Shown: positions 11,151 to 22,523, counted from the stretch's first letter. The stretch: 64,000 nt of DNA from Sipunculus nudus (GCA_026874595.1 CM049307.1:91975330-92039329); one strand, 5' to 3'. The notes: a model not told the origin generated them from the sequence alone. Numbers and translations are program-made.

Positions 11151-11720
11151 AACCCGGGAACATATAAAAATAGGTGCATAGTAAAACTGCTTGTGGTTAA
11201 CGTTCAGACAGAGACCTGGGTCTGTTAGAGCAAGCATTCACCAAATAGTACTGTTAGCATTAAAGATGGTCCGCACTATAGAATACCGACATCAATTTTT
11301 TTAATAAAATAAAATATAAATATATCTCTTGTTAGGAGAGTCTGCTCTTCGGGAATGTGTATGCCTCTGAAGACGCTTTCCCGCTATTATTAATTTTTTT
11401 TTATTTATGGATCACGGATATTTACCCTCTCTATCGAATCCCAAACCCCGGCCATGATCATTCCACATTTGATTAATGTCGTTACTTTATTTATGAGGCT
11501 AAGCGTCGTAGTGGTCAATAAGGGAGAGGATGCTGATTTATATACTTTTGAAAATACAACCAAACTGTCAAAGGAGTTATTAATCATAAGTGTCTTTTAA
11601 TCAGAGTCATTAAAGAATAACATTAATCATTTCTACTTGACTGCCAAAAGAAATTATACGAAGCAGATTTATTTTAACACGACCTTCAAATCTTTTTTAC
11701 ATACAGCAGTTTACAAGTAG
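11150..11720 (+). repeat. duplicated block related to 1.0-1.2 kb
   Basis: Partner of the block at 1,030-1,235, lying upstream of symporter copy 1. The shared order includes CAATAAGGGA, AAAATACAA-CAAACTG, AATAACAT-AATCA and GAAGCAGAT. Confidence 0.6.
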
Positions 11721-11899
11721 TAACACGAAAGATCCTCAATGATACACATTTCAATGATACTCCGATGTATAATTTCCGTAAAATTGACATAATATACTGC
11801 GCTAAGATCATAAAGAAAAATTAGTGAACAAGGTCCCTAGGCGTATCGCTGGTTTGTGACCGTTTTTATAAAACCTACGTTTCCTTGTTATATCTGGCT

Positions 11900-12149
11900 T
11901 TTACGCACCCGCTCAGTTTTATCACACAGGTACACCGTCTTCACTGTATCACTAATTAGAAGGTATCACTCCTCTTTCTCTTCTTTATCACAGTAAACTT
12001 CACTGTTTTTCTGTTTGTAAACCCCCTCTCTCTGTCCCTCTCTCTCTCAGTATTTACAGGGGCATCGCACTTGATCGATCTAGGGTCAGAGGGTTCTCTC
12101 TGTTTTCACTAACTCCACACAATTGCAATTTAGTGCCCGAAGTGGGGTA
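11900..12149 (+). repeat. 5' end of the symporter duplication unit, copy 1
   Basis: ACAGGTACACCGTCTTCACT, GTATCACT and CACAGTAAACTTCAC match 18,750-18,840 and 38,440-38,520 in the same order. This is the leftmost sequence I can see shared by all three gene-bearing units. An insertion (12,150-12,660) separates it from the rest of the shared flank. Confidence 0.75.
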
Positions 12150-12660
12150 TTAAAGGAACATAATCAGGATCAATATTATGCCTATTCTTTCACACTATCA
12201 GTTCAGTTTTGTTTATACAAAGGTTTCCAAACAGAACCATCCCAGAAGACAGTTTCATTTACTCGCTTACGGCTGTTTAACACCTTGTCATAACCGTGCC
12301 TGTTGGTAAATACAGTCCAGGTGTGTCTGTTTACCATAACAAGGCCGCGTGGCCGGAGGTCCGGTTAATAGGGGCAACAGGTGGTGTTTCAGCCACGGGA
12401 ACATGTTTATATTTATTTGGCCAAGTCAGTCAGGGCATCTCCTGATTGACACTTGTTGTGGCTTCGCATTGCACACGGCCCCACGCACTGTGTTTATGTT
12501 GACACCTGTCATCGCGCCCGGTCCACTGTTTTCAACACTCGTTTACAGGAGTAAGCAAACGGTTTCAAGGCAATGTTTTGGCAGGTACAGATTTATTTTA
12601 AAAGTAAGAAACTATTTTTCTTTATAACGCAACATGCTTTACAGGTGATTAGGCCTCTTT
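12150..12660 (+). mobile_element. MITE-like element (TTAAAGG family)
   Basis: Starts TTAAAGGAACA and ends GGCCTCTTTAA, so TTAA lies at both borders next to inverted AGG/CCT ends. Its interior matches 62,454-62,955 over its length (CAGTTCAG-TTTG, TTTAACACCTTGT / TTTAGCACCTTGT, CGGTTTCA, GGCAGGT). It is absent from the flanks of copies 2 and 3, so it probably inserted after the duplication. TTAA borders would fit a piggyBac-type source, which is a guess. Confidence 0.65.
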
Positions 12661-13612
12661 AAACTTTGGGAAAACCATTTCACCGCACAGTCTACTCAAA
12701 CCGAGTAACAACATTTATTTGTTCCGCACTAGGAAGCGCCTGCTGTAACCCTGACTAGATTTCCTAAACTTTCCACATGATATAATAATCACGTACCATA
12801 CATTTAATGTCATCGCATGAGACATGACAGTGAGAATTGCCATACCTAACTTATGTTAGTCTTGGAAAAAAAACCAAATACCTAAGTATATAATAGGTCA
12901 AACAACAGACGCAGAAATGCCTGGACAAAAAGGAAACCCCTGTTTTCTCTTAAAAAAATACCTTTACCTGTCATTCAATAATCATATAAAACCATACATT
13001 GAATTTCTTTTTTAATGTATAAGAGAGAGAGAGAGAATTATCAAGACTGCCTTGTGATTCCTTTTTGAATAATTTTAGTCAAATGCAAATGTTGTTAACG
13101 TTACATATGTCTGATATCTTAAACCCTTGGAGGATATGAATCACTGGACCTCGCTCATGATTCACATGTAATCGCAGTCATTTGAGTTCAAGTGACTAAA
13201 CAGCTGGTTATTTGAAAACCCCTGTTAATATAACCACCTCAACACATAAATCCGTTCACCGCAAATTAATTGTGAACGCGATAAATTCGTGTGGAAGGTA
13301 CCATCCCCTGAACATACATGTTTCATTCCACTTTCTCCGAAAATGAAAATAAAAGCTTTATTTTATGTTGCTTTATCACTTTTCGTTATAGGCGTCTAAA
13401 ATGTGACATAGCCATGAACGTTCCCAAGATTTCTGAACATATTTGTTAACATGGTAAGATCTGAACATGCATTTTTAATCACACATGAACCTTGTACTAC
13501 TATTAGGAGCACAGGGGTACATTACTGAATAATATATTGTTATTCGAAGACCATCATCACCCAGCAAGACTCATGACTGCGATAAAGGTCCAAAGGTAAA
13601 ACCGTAACCCGT

Positions 13613-13630
13613 GATCATGATTTACGTTTA
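13613..13630 (+). promoter_or_regulatory. 18-mer invariant upstream of all three symporter copies
   Basis: GATCATGATTTACGTTTA is identical at 13,613-13,630, 20,487-20,504 and 40,278-40,295, and ends 107, 108 and 108 bp before the respective ATGs while surrounding bases differ. It may be a core-promoter or factor-binding site. Conservation could also reflect recent duplication alone. Confidence 0.4.
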
Positions 13631-13639
13631 CTAATAGGG

Positions 13640-13645
13640 TATAAA
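13640..13645 (+). promoter_or_regulatory. candidate TATA box of symporter copy 1
   Basis: TATAAA about 95 bp before the ATG. The equivalent bases are GATACGAAC in copy 2 and GTGTAAAC in copy 3, so only copy 1 keeps a consensus TATA. Confidence 0.4.
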
Positions 13646-13736
13646 CAGGTCATTCGGAAGACAAAACGGCTCATTTAAGTCTATACTTTGGCGTTGAACA
13701 GTTCTGCAGAGGCAACGACTCAGACAGCACGTGAGA

Positions 13737-15647
13737 ATGGAGGTGCAACAGCTCCATCCATTTGACTGGGTCCTGTTCGCACTAATGCTGGTTTTCTCTC
13801 TGGGTATTGGAATATACTTTTCTCTGACTGGTGGTCGACAGAAAACTACGAAAGAATATCTCCTAGCAAACAGAAAATTGAGGGTGATACCCACTGCAAT
13901 GTCAATGTTTGTATCAGGTATGTCAGCAATATTCATAATTGGACAGACCGCAGAGGTTTACCTCCATGGGCCACAGACATACATCGGTATAGTAGGCAGT
14001 GTCGCATCTCTTATACTTAGTGCAATTATTTTCGTGCCAGTATTCTACAAGTTGAAGCTGACCAGCGCTTATCAATATTTGAACCGCCGTTTTGAGTCGG
14101 ATAAACTGAGACTCCTCTGCGTCGTTATAAGCATTTCACGCAGCCTTGTGCACAATGGGCTAGCTATATACGCCCCTGCCACCTCCCTGGAAGCAGTTAC
14201 CGGATTTCCATGGTGGGCCAGCCTCATAATGGCAGGTACCGTTGGAACCGTTTACACGACTCTTGGTGGAATGAAAGCTGTTATATGGACGGACGTGCTT
14301 CAAGCTTCTATCATATTTGCTGGCCTCCTTGCGATGATGATACTCGGGACGATTCGAGTTGGTGGCATAGGGATCGTATTTGAGTATGCAAGAAGAGGTG
14401 GACGGCTTAACTTCTTTAATTTCAACCCAGATCCGACTGTTCGTGTAAACTTTTGGTCGGTGATCGTTGGAAGATTAGCTTTTTCAATGGCCAGTATGGC
14501 TGCCTCACAAGCCAACATCCAACGGTACTGTGCCCTGCCGACCCTCACCAAAGCACGTCTTTCTGTGTTTGCAAATATTCCGTTTACTCTTTTTGCTTCT
14601 ACATCTGTGGCGTATTTAGGACTGGTGATGTATGCATATTTTACTCACATTGGATGTGATCCCTTGAGAGCTCGGATCATTTCAAATCCAAATCAGATCC
14701 TTCCTTATTTCGTCGTAACAGTGATGAACTATCCAGGCGTGACGGGTTTGTTTCTTTCTGTACTATTTTCGGCAGCTTTAAGTACCTACTCATCCAATCT
14801 CAGTTCCCAGTCAGCTCTGAGTTGGAAGGACATCATAGAACCTCGCATTGGAAAGATCCCTGAAACCCGGAAAGCATTGATAACCAAAATACTGGTTTTT
14901 GTGTATGGAATGGTAGCAATATGCATTGGACTTGTATCACGTTATCTACCGGGTCATATCATGGAAGTGTCACGAAGAGCGCTTGGAGCGCTAAGCGGAC
15001 CATTAATAGGAACACTTATGTTGGCCGTAATATTTCCGTGTGCGAATGCTAGAGGAACCATGTTTGGCATTGTAATTTCGTTTGCCTTTGTGCTGTGGAT
15101 AAACATTGGCTCTTACTTAACAAACCCTCATCAAGCCACCTTAAGTACCACTGTTGCAAATTGTTCAATGCCACCAAACGTTACCGCGCTCCCAATTCCT
15201 ACAGATCCACCACCCGGAACTATATTCCCTCTGTACCGTATTTCTTTTATGTGGATTACAACTATCACGACGTTTACGTGCATCATCGTTGGACTGGTCT
15301 TCTCAGGCTTGTTTGGGGGTAGACGGAGATGGTCCGGAGATCCAAGGCTTCTGGTTCCAATATCGAGCTACTGCTGTTTCTGCATGCCAGAATCAGTCCG
15401 TCGCTTCCTGTGGTGTGGAGTTGACCATGACGCCAAGCCAGAAGGTGAGATAAATCTAGACGAGGAGCAGGAACAGAAGGAGGATGACAACAAAGTCGTT
15501 GACGGCGAGATGAAAGGAACCCCCGTAGTATCCCAACCTGGAAAAGAAAATTCTTCATCCCAAAATTTCCGGAAAAGAGCAAACCAACAGCCAGGGTTTG
15601 ATAATAAAGGGTTTGCACACGCGACTGTGGATAGTACCAGGGTCTGA
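13737..15647 (+). CDS. SLC5-family sodium/solute symporter, copy 1 (intact, single exon)
   Basis: A 636-residue Na+-coupled transporter of the plasma membrane. The front half (DWVLFALMLVFSLGIGIYF, residues 10-28; GGRQKTTKEYLLANRKL, 32-48; SAIFIIGQTAEVYLHG, 63-78) matches SLC5A8/A12/A6-type carriers, for which monocarboxylates, vitamins or iodide are known substrates; the actual substrate cannot be read here. SAALSTYSSNLSSQSALSW (345-363) is the sodium-symporter signature region. About 13-14 hydrophobic segments end near residue 527. Sequons NCS (475) and NVT (481) lie in the last extracellular loop. The acidic tail ends STRV, a class I PDZ ligand, as in SMCT1. The start is the ATG at 13,737 (A at -3, G at +4); the in-frame GTG at 13,731 is not a eukaryotic start. 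The lack of introns suggests a retroposed ancestor. Confidence 0.93.
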   Translation: MEVQQLHPFDWVLFALMLVFSLGIGIYFSLTGGRQKTTKEYLLANRKLRVIPTAMSMFVSGMSAIFIIGQTAEVYLHGPQTYIGIVGSVASLILSAIIFVPVFYKLKLTSAYQYLNRRFESDKLRLLCVVISISRSLVHNGLAIYAPATSLEAVTGFPWWASLIMAGTVGTVYTTLGGMKAVIWTDVLQASIIFAGLLAMMILGTIRVGGIGIVFEYARRGGRLNFFNFNPDPTVRVNFWSVIVGRLAFSMASMAASQANIQRYCALPTLTKARLSVFANIPFTLFASTSVAYLGLVMYAYFTHIGCDPLRARIISNPNQILPYFVVTVMNYPGVTGLFLSVLFSAALSTYSSNLSSQSALSWKDIIEPRIGKIPETRKALITKILVFVYGMVAICIGLVSRYLPGHIMEVSRRALGALSGPLIGTLMLAVIFPCANARGTMFGIVISFAFVLWINIGSYLTNPHQATLSTTVANCSMPPNVTALPIPTDPPPGTIFPLYRISFMWITTITTFTCIIVGLVFSGLFGGRRRWSGDPRLLVPISSYCCFCMPESVRRFLWCGVDHDAKPEGEINLDEEQEQKEDDNKVVDGEMKGTPVVSQPGKENSSSQNFRKRANQQPGFDNKGFAHATVDSTRV

Positions 15648-17640
15648 ACCATCGGCCATGCGACAATAACAAAGTATGTACTGCTTGTTATGGAATTTCC
15701 CGCGAACCTTTCAAAGCACACACACATATACCTGTAAACCTCTTGTTACAGACAAATTTTTAAAGCTTTATTAGTAGCATAAAATAGAAATACAGCATTT
15801 CTAATAAGCCTTCCACAGTCATTTTATTTTATAAGATTTTGCATAAAAAAATATATTTTCACGTTTAGGCCTGATAAACTTGTCAATCAATTAAAATTTT
15901 ACATTTAGTAATAATGTAAAATTCACAAAGCAGTAAAACAAATAGCAGAAATACTTTATGAATCAAATTAACGGATATATGAATACATTTGAAGCATGTG
16001 GATTTGTGAGATCACATATGTGTTAATAAAAAAAAATTATCTCAGTAATACTCGCATTTATACCAGTAATAAATGGCTATATTTATTTAAAAGAATAATA
16101 TGAAGATGGATCATTTTCAAGCATGAATTACTTTTTTGAAACCCTGATATAAATGTGAATATGTAGCATACGCATTGAACGGCTAGTCACCACTCTGTAA
16201 GCTCTTAAATTAAACTTTGTAGACAATAAGACTCATTTGCTTTGTGAACTTAAAGGACTGATATGCTTGCATGAAAAAAAGTTAACTGGAAGTTATAACA
16301 AAAAAAAGTTTTCTTCGCTTATCTACCTTAACTCTTTACATATGACACGAGAACTCTTAATCGACAAAAAAGTGTTTCTATAGACTAACACTGACTCTTT
16401 TTCGTATTAAATGTAAATGTCGCATCATTATATGCTTGAAAATCGTTTCCTTATTTAAATATATGCTTTTAGCGAAATGTAAGCCTCAGCTATCAGCGCG
16501 GTTTCGTTTGAGACATCCGGTAATGGTCTTTGACTGATGAAAGGTCCTTAAGCCAGAAATTCGCGGGTCACATCGGACGCTGGGACCCTCAGAACCGAGC
16601 ATCCGTAAGATATTTCAAGCATCAGAGAGGCTTACCCCCGCGTCTCTGAAAGCCCTGATATATATAATAAATTTTCTTCATATATTTCTCCGTCTTGCAT
16701 TGGAGCGATACGAAGAGTCCCCTAACTGTACTGTATATAGTTAAGGAGAACACGGTTATCTGCTTGTATTTAAATTTTAATTTTGATCTAAATTCAACAT
16801 AAAAAATGCAACAGACAGCTTACATTGAAATCCCTTTTGTTGAAACCATTATATTAGGAACATATTAAGAGAGGTGCCAGCAACATCCCCCAAAACATGC
16901 ACCTGATACACTTTCACTAAAAAAACGGTAGAATGCCTAAATAATAAACCCAGAGATGGCCATGTGCTTTGGGTCTGTTTTAAATACAGTTGTTAAAATT
17001 GTCCCCAGAGAAAGGAGAGACAGTCCACGTTCAGTAATAGGTCCTGCTATTTTGTAAAGGTATTGCATATACTTGTTAGGCAAAGTGTAGCCGTGTACTT
17101 CCTGACGAAATGGTATCATATTTATTTCTGTTCTGTTCTTGGTACTGTTATTCTGTTATTCGTTCAAAAAGAGTGAGTTCTTTCTAGACATAAATAGATA
17201 TGAAACATCGAAAGTAAGAATCCTGATTTCAGTTTTAATCAACTTTCGTTCAATTTTTAATAATAGGATTATAAGACGAAATATTGTATTACCTGTATAT
17301 CCATGAACAGTCTTTATAACAATGTGAATACCTACCTTTGAAAGCTCAGTTGAATATGTTGTGACAAAAAATGAATAAATTGTAAAATTTGTTTTATCAA
17401 TAAACTGCAACAATTTGATTTTCTGTATCATCCATGATATGTGTTTGTTATTTTTCACGTTACTTGTATATATCTCAGTGAAAACTTTGATGACTGTATC
17501 TTTATTACTGACTATGCGATTTACCTGTTTTACACTAAAAGAGTAAATTTTAAACATTTGACGTGATTGTTCGAACACCAACTATTTATCTAGCCTCGAC
17601 GAGATATTGATATATAGCGTAATGGACATTTACACCTAGT
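15648..17640 (+). repeat. shared 3' flank of symporter copy 1
   Basis: Matches 22,524-24,040 and 42,190-43,640 in order: CAAACACAxATATACxxGTxxACCTC, GATATAAATGTGAATATGTA, GCCTAAATAATAxACCCAGAGATGG, GAGACAGTCCACGTTCAGT and GTGACAAAAAATGAAT. AATAAA at about 16,023 is a possible polyadenylation signal. Small open frames here (for example 17,156-17,581, minus) are AT-rich, lie in duplicated non-coding DNA and are not called. Confidence 0.75.
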
Positions 17641-17649
17641 TTTTTTTAT

Positions 17650-17958
17650 TATCATGAACGTTGTGTCATTTATAAATGATCCTTTTAATAAACTTTTGAC
17701 AAACATGTGGCTCACAGCTAGAATGTTGTTTACTTTATCCAGCACCAGTCACGCACTTGTATTTGTCCTGCGTTCTGCTATTTTTTATGCAGTGAAATAA
17801 TTGCATCAATTAAATTCTCATTTTACCGGCTATGGAAAAGACGCAGAATCTGACGTTTCATGTCTGAGATTTACAATAAAAAAATCAAATTCTCGTAATA
17901 TGCCGAATCAGAAATGACTCGCCAATATGAATTACAACTTTTTTTTTCCACACACACA

Positions 17959-18005
<47 letters not shown>

Positions 18006-18312
18006 TTCAAGGAATGTTGTGTCATTTATAAATGATCCTTTTAATAAACTTTTGACAAACATGTGGCTCACAGCTAGACTGTTGTTTACTCTATCCAGCA
18101 CCAGACACGCACTTGTATTTGTCCTGCGTTCTGTTATTTCTTATGCAGTGAAATAATTGCATCAATTAAATTCTAATTGTACCGGCTATGGAAAAGACGC
18201 AGAATCTGACGTTTCATTTCTGAGATTTACAATAAAAAAATCAAATTCTCGTTATATGCCGAATCAAAAATGACTCGCCAATATAAATTACCACTTTTAT
18301 TTCACACACATG

Positions 18313-18363
<51 letters not shown>

Positions 18364-18705
18364 TTCAGGGAACGTTGTGTCATTTATAAATGATCCTTTT
18401 AATAAACTTATGACAAACATGTGGCTCACAGCTAGAATGTTGTTTACTCTATCCAGCACCAGTCACGCACTTGTATTTGTCCTGCGTTCTGCTATTTTTT
18501 TATGCAGTGAAATAATTGCATCAATTAAATTCTCATTTTACCGGCTATAAAAAGACGCAGAATCTGACTTTTCATTTCAAAGATTTACAATAAAAAATCT
18601 AATTTTCGTAATATGCCGAATCAACAATGACTCGCCAATATGAATTACCACTTTTTTTTCCACACACACATGCACACACGCATATATAAATATGCTTTAA
18701 GGTTC
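17650..18705 (+). repeat. three about 357-bp tandem units ending in CA/TA microsatellites
   Basis: Units start with GTTGTGTCATTTATAAATGA at 17,660, 18,016 and 18,374 (periods 356 and 358). They share ATGTGGCTCACAGCTAGA, CCAGCACCAG-CACGCACTTG and GACGCAGAATCTGAC. Each ends in a CACACA stretch and, in the first two, a TA run (about 17,962-18,003 and 18,332-18,361). One unit only exists in the 3' flank of copy 3 (43,655-43,900), so the triplication is specific to copy 1. Confidence 0.9.
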
Positions 18706-18744
18706 CCGAAATAGGCTAACAGGCTAATCACCGAGGTACCCCTC

Positions 18745-20611
18745 CGTCTCATGAAAGAGGTACACCACCCTAACATTATCACTAACTAGTAGGTATCACT
18801 CGTCGTTCTCTTCTAAACCACAGTAAACTTCACCTTTTCCAGTGTTTATAGTGGCAGGGCTTTCGGGCGATCTAGGACCAGAAGTTTCTCTCTTGTCTCA
18901 CTTACAGTCACACAATTGCATTCGATTAAGTGCCCAGAGCGGCGAATTAAACTTTCATAAAATCATTTCACCGCCAAGTCTCTCAAACCGACAGTAACAC
19001 TATATATTTTTATCTACATCCTAACTAAACTTCCTGAACTGTTCACATGACATCGTTATTACGTAACATAAATTTAGAATATACCATCGCGTCAAAATAT
19101 GACAGTGAGAACTCCGATACCTAAGATATGTTAGTCTTTGAAAAACAAATACCAAAGCAAACGAATGATAGGTCAAACAACAGGAGCAGGAATACCTAAA
19201 CTACAACAAAAATTAACCCTGTGATTTCAACGTTTCTGCAAAACGCCAGACAAAAATTACTTCTCCGGTTAGGCCATAATCATGTTAAACTGTATATTAA
19301 AAATATAAGGATACTTATATAAACTGCCTTGTGATGCCTTCTTGAATCCTTTTAGTCAAAAGCAAGAGTCGTTAACGTTACATATCTATGATTTATACAA
19401 TCTTTGGAGGACATGAATCACTGGAACTTGCTCTATAAGATAGCATGCATATAATCGCGTGTTTAACCATAGTATTTCTTAACCATGCAGTAGAGCAGAT
19501 GTTATGTCATTATTGCCCTTCAAAAAGTGTTTTGCATAACAAATTAGCACAAATTCTTGACCTTCTACTGAAGACCTACCAGAGGAATCCTTGACATTCA
19601 TTCTTTAATTGTTAGCGAGAAAAGAGAAAATACAAACGCGATTAATAGATAATGATAAACGGGGCCGTCATTCCGAACTAGGCTCAAGACCAGATTATTT
19701 GCTCATCAACCAATTTCTTTATTTAGGCCATCTAGTTACACTGCACATTATGAAGTGCAGAAGGAAATTTTATCCGGATCTCATTATGTGATTTCTGTTT
19801 GACTTTTAATTTAAAAAAAAGAAATTGTAAATATTCCAATTCGTCAATTATTACCTTTTTAGTAACCTTATCAAAATTACAGATAATGACACGGAAAGAT
19901 TCAAGGTAAATTGTGTGATAGGTTTGGCAATGGTGTCTAACGGCAGAATATACAGGGATGCCTTTATGAATGCCACAATGACGTCACAGCTAACTGGCTA
20001 GTTGAAACCTCTTTCAATACAATCACCTTATCACAAAATTCCGTTCATCGAAAATAACGGTGAACTCTAGAAATTCGCGTGGAAGGTAACATCTACAGGA
20101 CATACGTCTTTAATTCCCTTTTCTCCGAAAATGATAAAAAAATAGGTGTAGATAATACACCCTGAGAATGACGTATGCCTTTAGCTCAAACTACAATCAA
20201 TGTTACAGTTAGTAGTATAGCGGTATTTATGACAGAGGCAGCATGTTGTTGCTTTATCACCTCTCGTTAAGGAGCCCAAAAGGTGACATATCCCTGAACC
20301 ACTGTTAGATTTCTGGGCATGTTTCTTTACATAGCTTAGATCTGAACATACCTCTTCACTTAGACCTGTACCTTGTACTATAAGGAGTACAGGGTTCATA
20401 AGTGATATATTATTATTCGAAGAATAATCATCAACCAAAAAGATTCATGTCTGCCATAAAAGTACAAAGGTATATCCATAACCGATGATCATGATTTACG
20501 TTTATTATTGTGATACGAACAGGTCATACAGAAGACAAAACACCTCATTCACGTCTATACATTGGCGTTTAATAGTTCTGTAGACGCAACGACTCAGACA
20601 ACGCGTGAAAA
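18745..20611 (+). repeat. shared upstream flank of symporter copy 2
   Basis: Begins with GAGGTACACCACCCTAACAT, then CACAGTAAACTTCACC, GACAGTGAGAACTCC and GTTAGTCTTTG, matching the flanks of copies 1 and 3. It lacks the MITE seen at 12,150. The TATA-like position is degenerate, whereas the invariant 18-mer is kept at 20,487-20,504. No other gene is seen. Confidence 0.8.
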
Positions 20612-22300
20612 ATGAAGATCCAACAGCTCCATCCATTTGACTGGGTCCTGTTCGCACTCATGCTGGTTTTCTCTTTGGGTATTGGGATATACTTTTCTCT
20701 GACTGGTGGTCGACAGAAAACTACCAAAGAATTTCTCCTAGCAAACAGAAAGTTGCGGGTGATTCCCACTGCAATGTCCATGTTTGTATCAAGTATGTCA
20801 GCAATATACATCATTGGACAGAGCGCAGAGGTTTACCTTCATGGGCCACAGACATACATCGGTATGTTAGGCAGTGTCGCAGCCCTTATACTTTGTGCAA
20901 TTATTTTCGTGCCAGTATTCTACAAGCTCAAGCTGACCAGCGCTTATCAATATTTGAACCGCCGTTTTGAGTCGGATAAACTGAGACTTCTCTGCGTCGT
21001 CATAAGCATTGCAAACAGTCTTGTGCACAATGGCTTGGCTGTATACGCCCCTGCCACCTCCCTGGAAGCAGTTACCGGATTTCCTTGGTGGGCCAGCCTC
21101 ATAATGGCAGGAACCGTTGGAACCGTTTACACAACCCTTGGTGGAATGAAAGCTGTTATATGGACGGACGTGCTTCAAGCTTCTATCATATTTGCTGGAC
21201 TCCTGGCGATGATGATACTCGGGACGATACGAGTTGGTGGCGTGGGGATTGTGTTTGAGTATGCAAGAAGAGGTGGACGGCTTAACTTCTTTAATTTCAA
21301 TCCAGATCCAACAGTTCGTGTGACATTTTGGTCGGTTATGGTTGGAAGATTAGCCTTTCAAATGGCCACTATAGCCGGCTCACAAGCCAACATCCAACGG
21401 TACTGTGCCCTGCCCACCCTCACCAAAGCACGTCTTTCTGTGTTTGTAAATATTCCGTTTACTCTTTTTGCTGCAACATCTGTGGCGTATTTGGGACTGG
21501 TGATGTATGCATATTTTACCAACATTGGATGCGATCCCTTGAGAGCTCGGATCATTTCAAATCCAAACCAAATCCTTCCTTATTTCGTCGTAACAGTGAT
21601 GAACTATCCAGGCGTGACGGGTTTGTTTCTTTCTGTACTATTTTCGGCGGCTTTAAGTACCTACTCGTCCAATCTCAGTTCCCAGTCAGCTCTGAGTTGG
21701 AAGGACATCATAGAACCTCGCATTGGTAAGATTCCTGAAACCCGAAAAGCGATAATCACCAAATTACTTGTTTTTGTATATGGAATTGTAGCAATTTGCA
21801 TTGGTCTTGTATCGCGTTATCTTCCCGGTCATATCATGGAAGTGTCACGAAGAGCACTTGGTGCGCTAAGCGGACCATTAATAGGAACACTTATGCTAGC
21901 CGTGATTTTTCCTTGCGCGAATGCTAGGGGAACCATGTTCGGTATTGTGATTTCGTTTGCCTTTGTACTGTGGATAAACATTGGCTCTTACTTTACAAAC
22001 CCACATCAAGCCACCTTAAATACAACAGTGGCAAATTGTTCAATGCCACCAAACGTTTCCGCGCTCCCAATTCCTACAGATCCACCGCCCGGATCTATAT
22101 TCCCTCTGTACCGCGTTTCGTTTATGTTGATAACAACTATCACGACGTCCACGTGCATCTTCGTTGGACTGGTCTTCTCAGTCTTGTTTGGGGGTAGACG
22201 GAGATGGTCCGGAGATCCAAGGCTTCTGGTTCCACTATCGAGCTACTGCTGTTTTTTTTTTGCCCAAATCAGTCCGTCGCTTTCTGTGGTGTGGAATTGA
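20612..22300 (+). CDS. SLC5-family symporter, copy 2 (tail frameshifted)
   Basis: The ATG at 20,612 opens a 562-residue frame that matches copy 1 with about 36 substitutions over the first ~547 residues (roughly 93-94% identity by eye). All membrane segments and the signature region (SAALSTYSSNLSSQSALSW) are kept, as are both glycosylation sequons (NCS, NVS). After YCC (residue 546) a T10 run (22,252-22,261) replaces the 9-base stretch of copy 1. The frame shifts and stops at 22,300 after ending SLSVVWN. The ancestral tail is still readable in the other frame to 22,523, ending STRV. As written, the protein would be a full transporter core without its acidic tail and PDZ ligand. A homopolymer sequencing error is a serious alternative. 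Confidence 0.85.
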   Translation: MKIQQLHPFDWVLFALMLVFSLGIGIYFSLTGGRQKTTKEFLLANRKLRVIPTAMSMFVSSMSAIYIIGQSAEVYLHGPQTYIGMLGSVAALILCAIIFVPVFYKLKLTSAYQYLNRRFESDKLRLLCVVISIANSLVHNGLAVYAPATSLEAVTGFPWWASLIMAGTVGTVYTTLGGMKAVIWTDVLQASIIFAGLLAMMILGTIRVGGVGIVFEYARRGGRLNFFNFNPDPTVRVTFWSVMVGRLAFQMATIAGSQANIQRYCALPTLTKARLSVFVNIPFTLFAATSVAYLGLVMYAYFTNIGCDPLRARIISNPNQILPYFVVTVMNYPGVTGLFLSVLFSAALSTYSSNLSSQSALSWKDIIEPRIGKIPETRKAIITKLLVFVYGIVAICIGLVSRYLPGHIMEVSRRALGALSGPLIGTLMLAVIFPCANARGTMFGIVISFAFVLWINIGSYFTNPHQATLNTTVANCSMPPNVSALPIPTDPPPGSIFPLYRVSFMLITTITTSTCIFVGLVFSVLFGGRRRWSGDPRLLVPLSSYCCFFFAQISPSLSVVWN

Positions 22301-22523
22301 CCATGACAACAAGCCAGAAGGTGAAATAAATCTGGACGAGGAGCAGGAACGGAAGGAAGATGAAAACACAGTCGTTGACGGTGAGATGAACGGAATCCTC
22401 ATAGTATCTCAACAGGGTACAGAAAACCCTTCATCCCCAAATTTTCGGAATGAAGCAGACCAACAGCTTGGGTTTGAAAATAAAGGGTTTGAACACGCAA
22501 CTGTGGATAGTACAAGGGTCTGA
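22262..22523 (+). pseudogene. out-of-frame but conserved tail of symporter copy 2
   Basis: Continues the ancestral reading frame from SVRRFLWCGIDHD through an acidic stretch to STRV, closely matching residues 553-636 of copy 1 with no stop. Its conservation suggests that the one-base insertion is very recent, polymorphic or an artefact. Confidence 0.8.

Larger units (their letters stand above)
12661..13736 (+). repeat. shared upstream flank of symporter copy 1
   Basis: Aligns by eye with 18,960-20,611 and 38,660-40,402: TTTCACCGCACAGTCTACTC, GACAGTGAGAA, CTAACTTATGTTAGTC and, nearest the gene, GACTCATGACTGCGATAAA-GTCC. It holds the candidate TATA box and conserved 18-mer listed separately. 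No other gene is seen. Confidence 0.8.

Noticed and set aside
13731-13736. GTG start for symporter copy 1
   Set aside because: GTG is not a normal eukaryotic start. The ATG at 13,737 has a good context and matches the start of copy 3 (MEVQQ) and copy 2.
15283-15727. Long minus-strand frames opposite the symporter tail, and similar shadows at 20.6-22.3 and 40.4-42.2 kb
   Set aside because: They mirror the conserved symporter coding sequence and have no independent support.
17156-17581. 141-codon minus-strand frame
   Set aside because: It lies in AT-rich 3' flank shared by all symporter copies, where the other copies have stops and indels; no domain was recognised.
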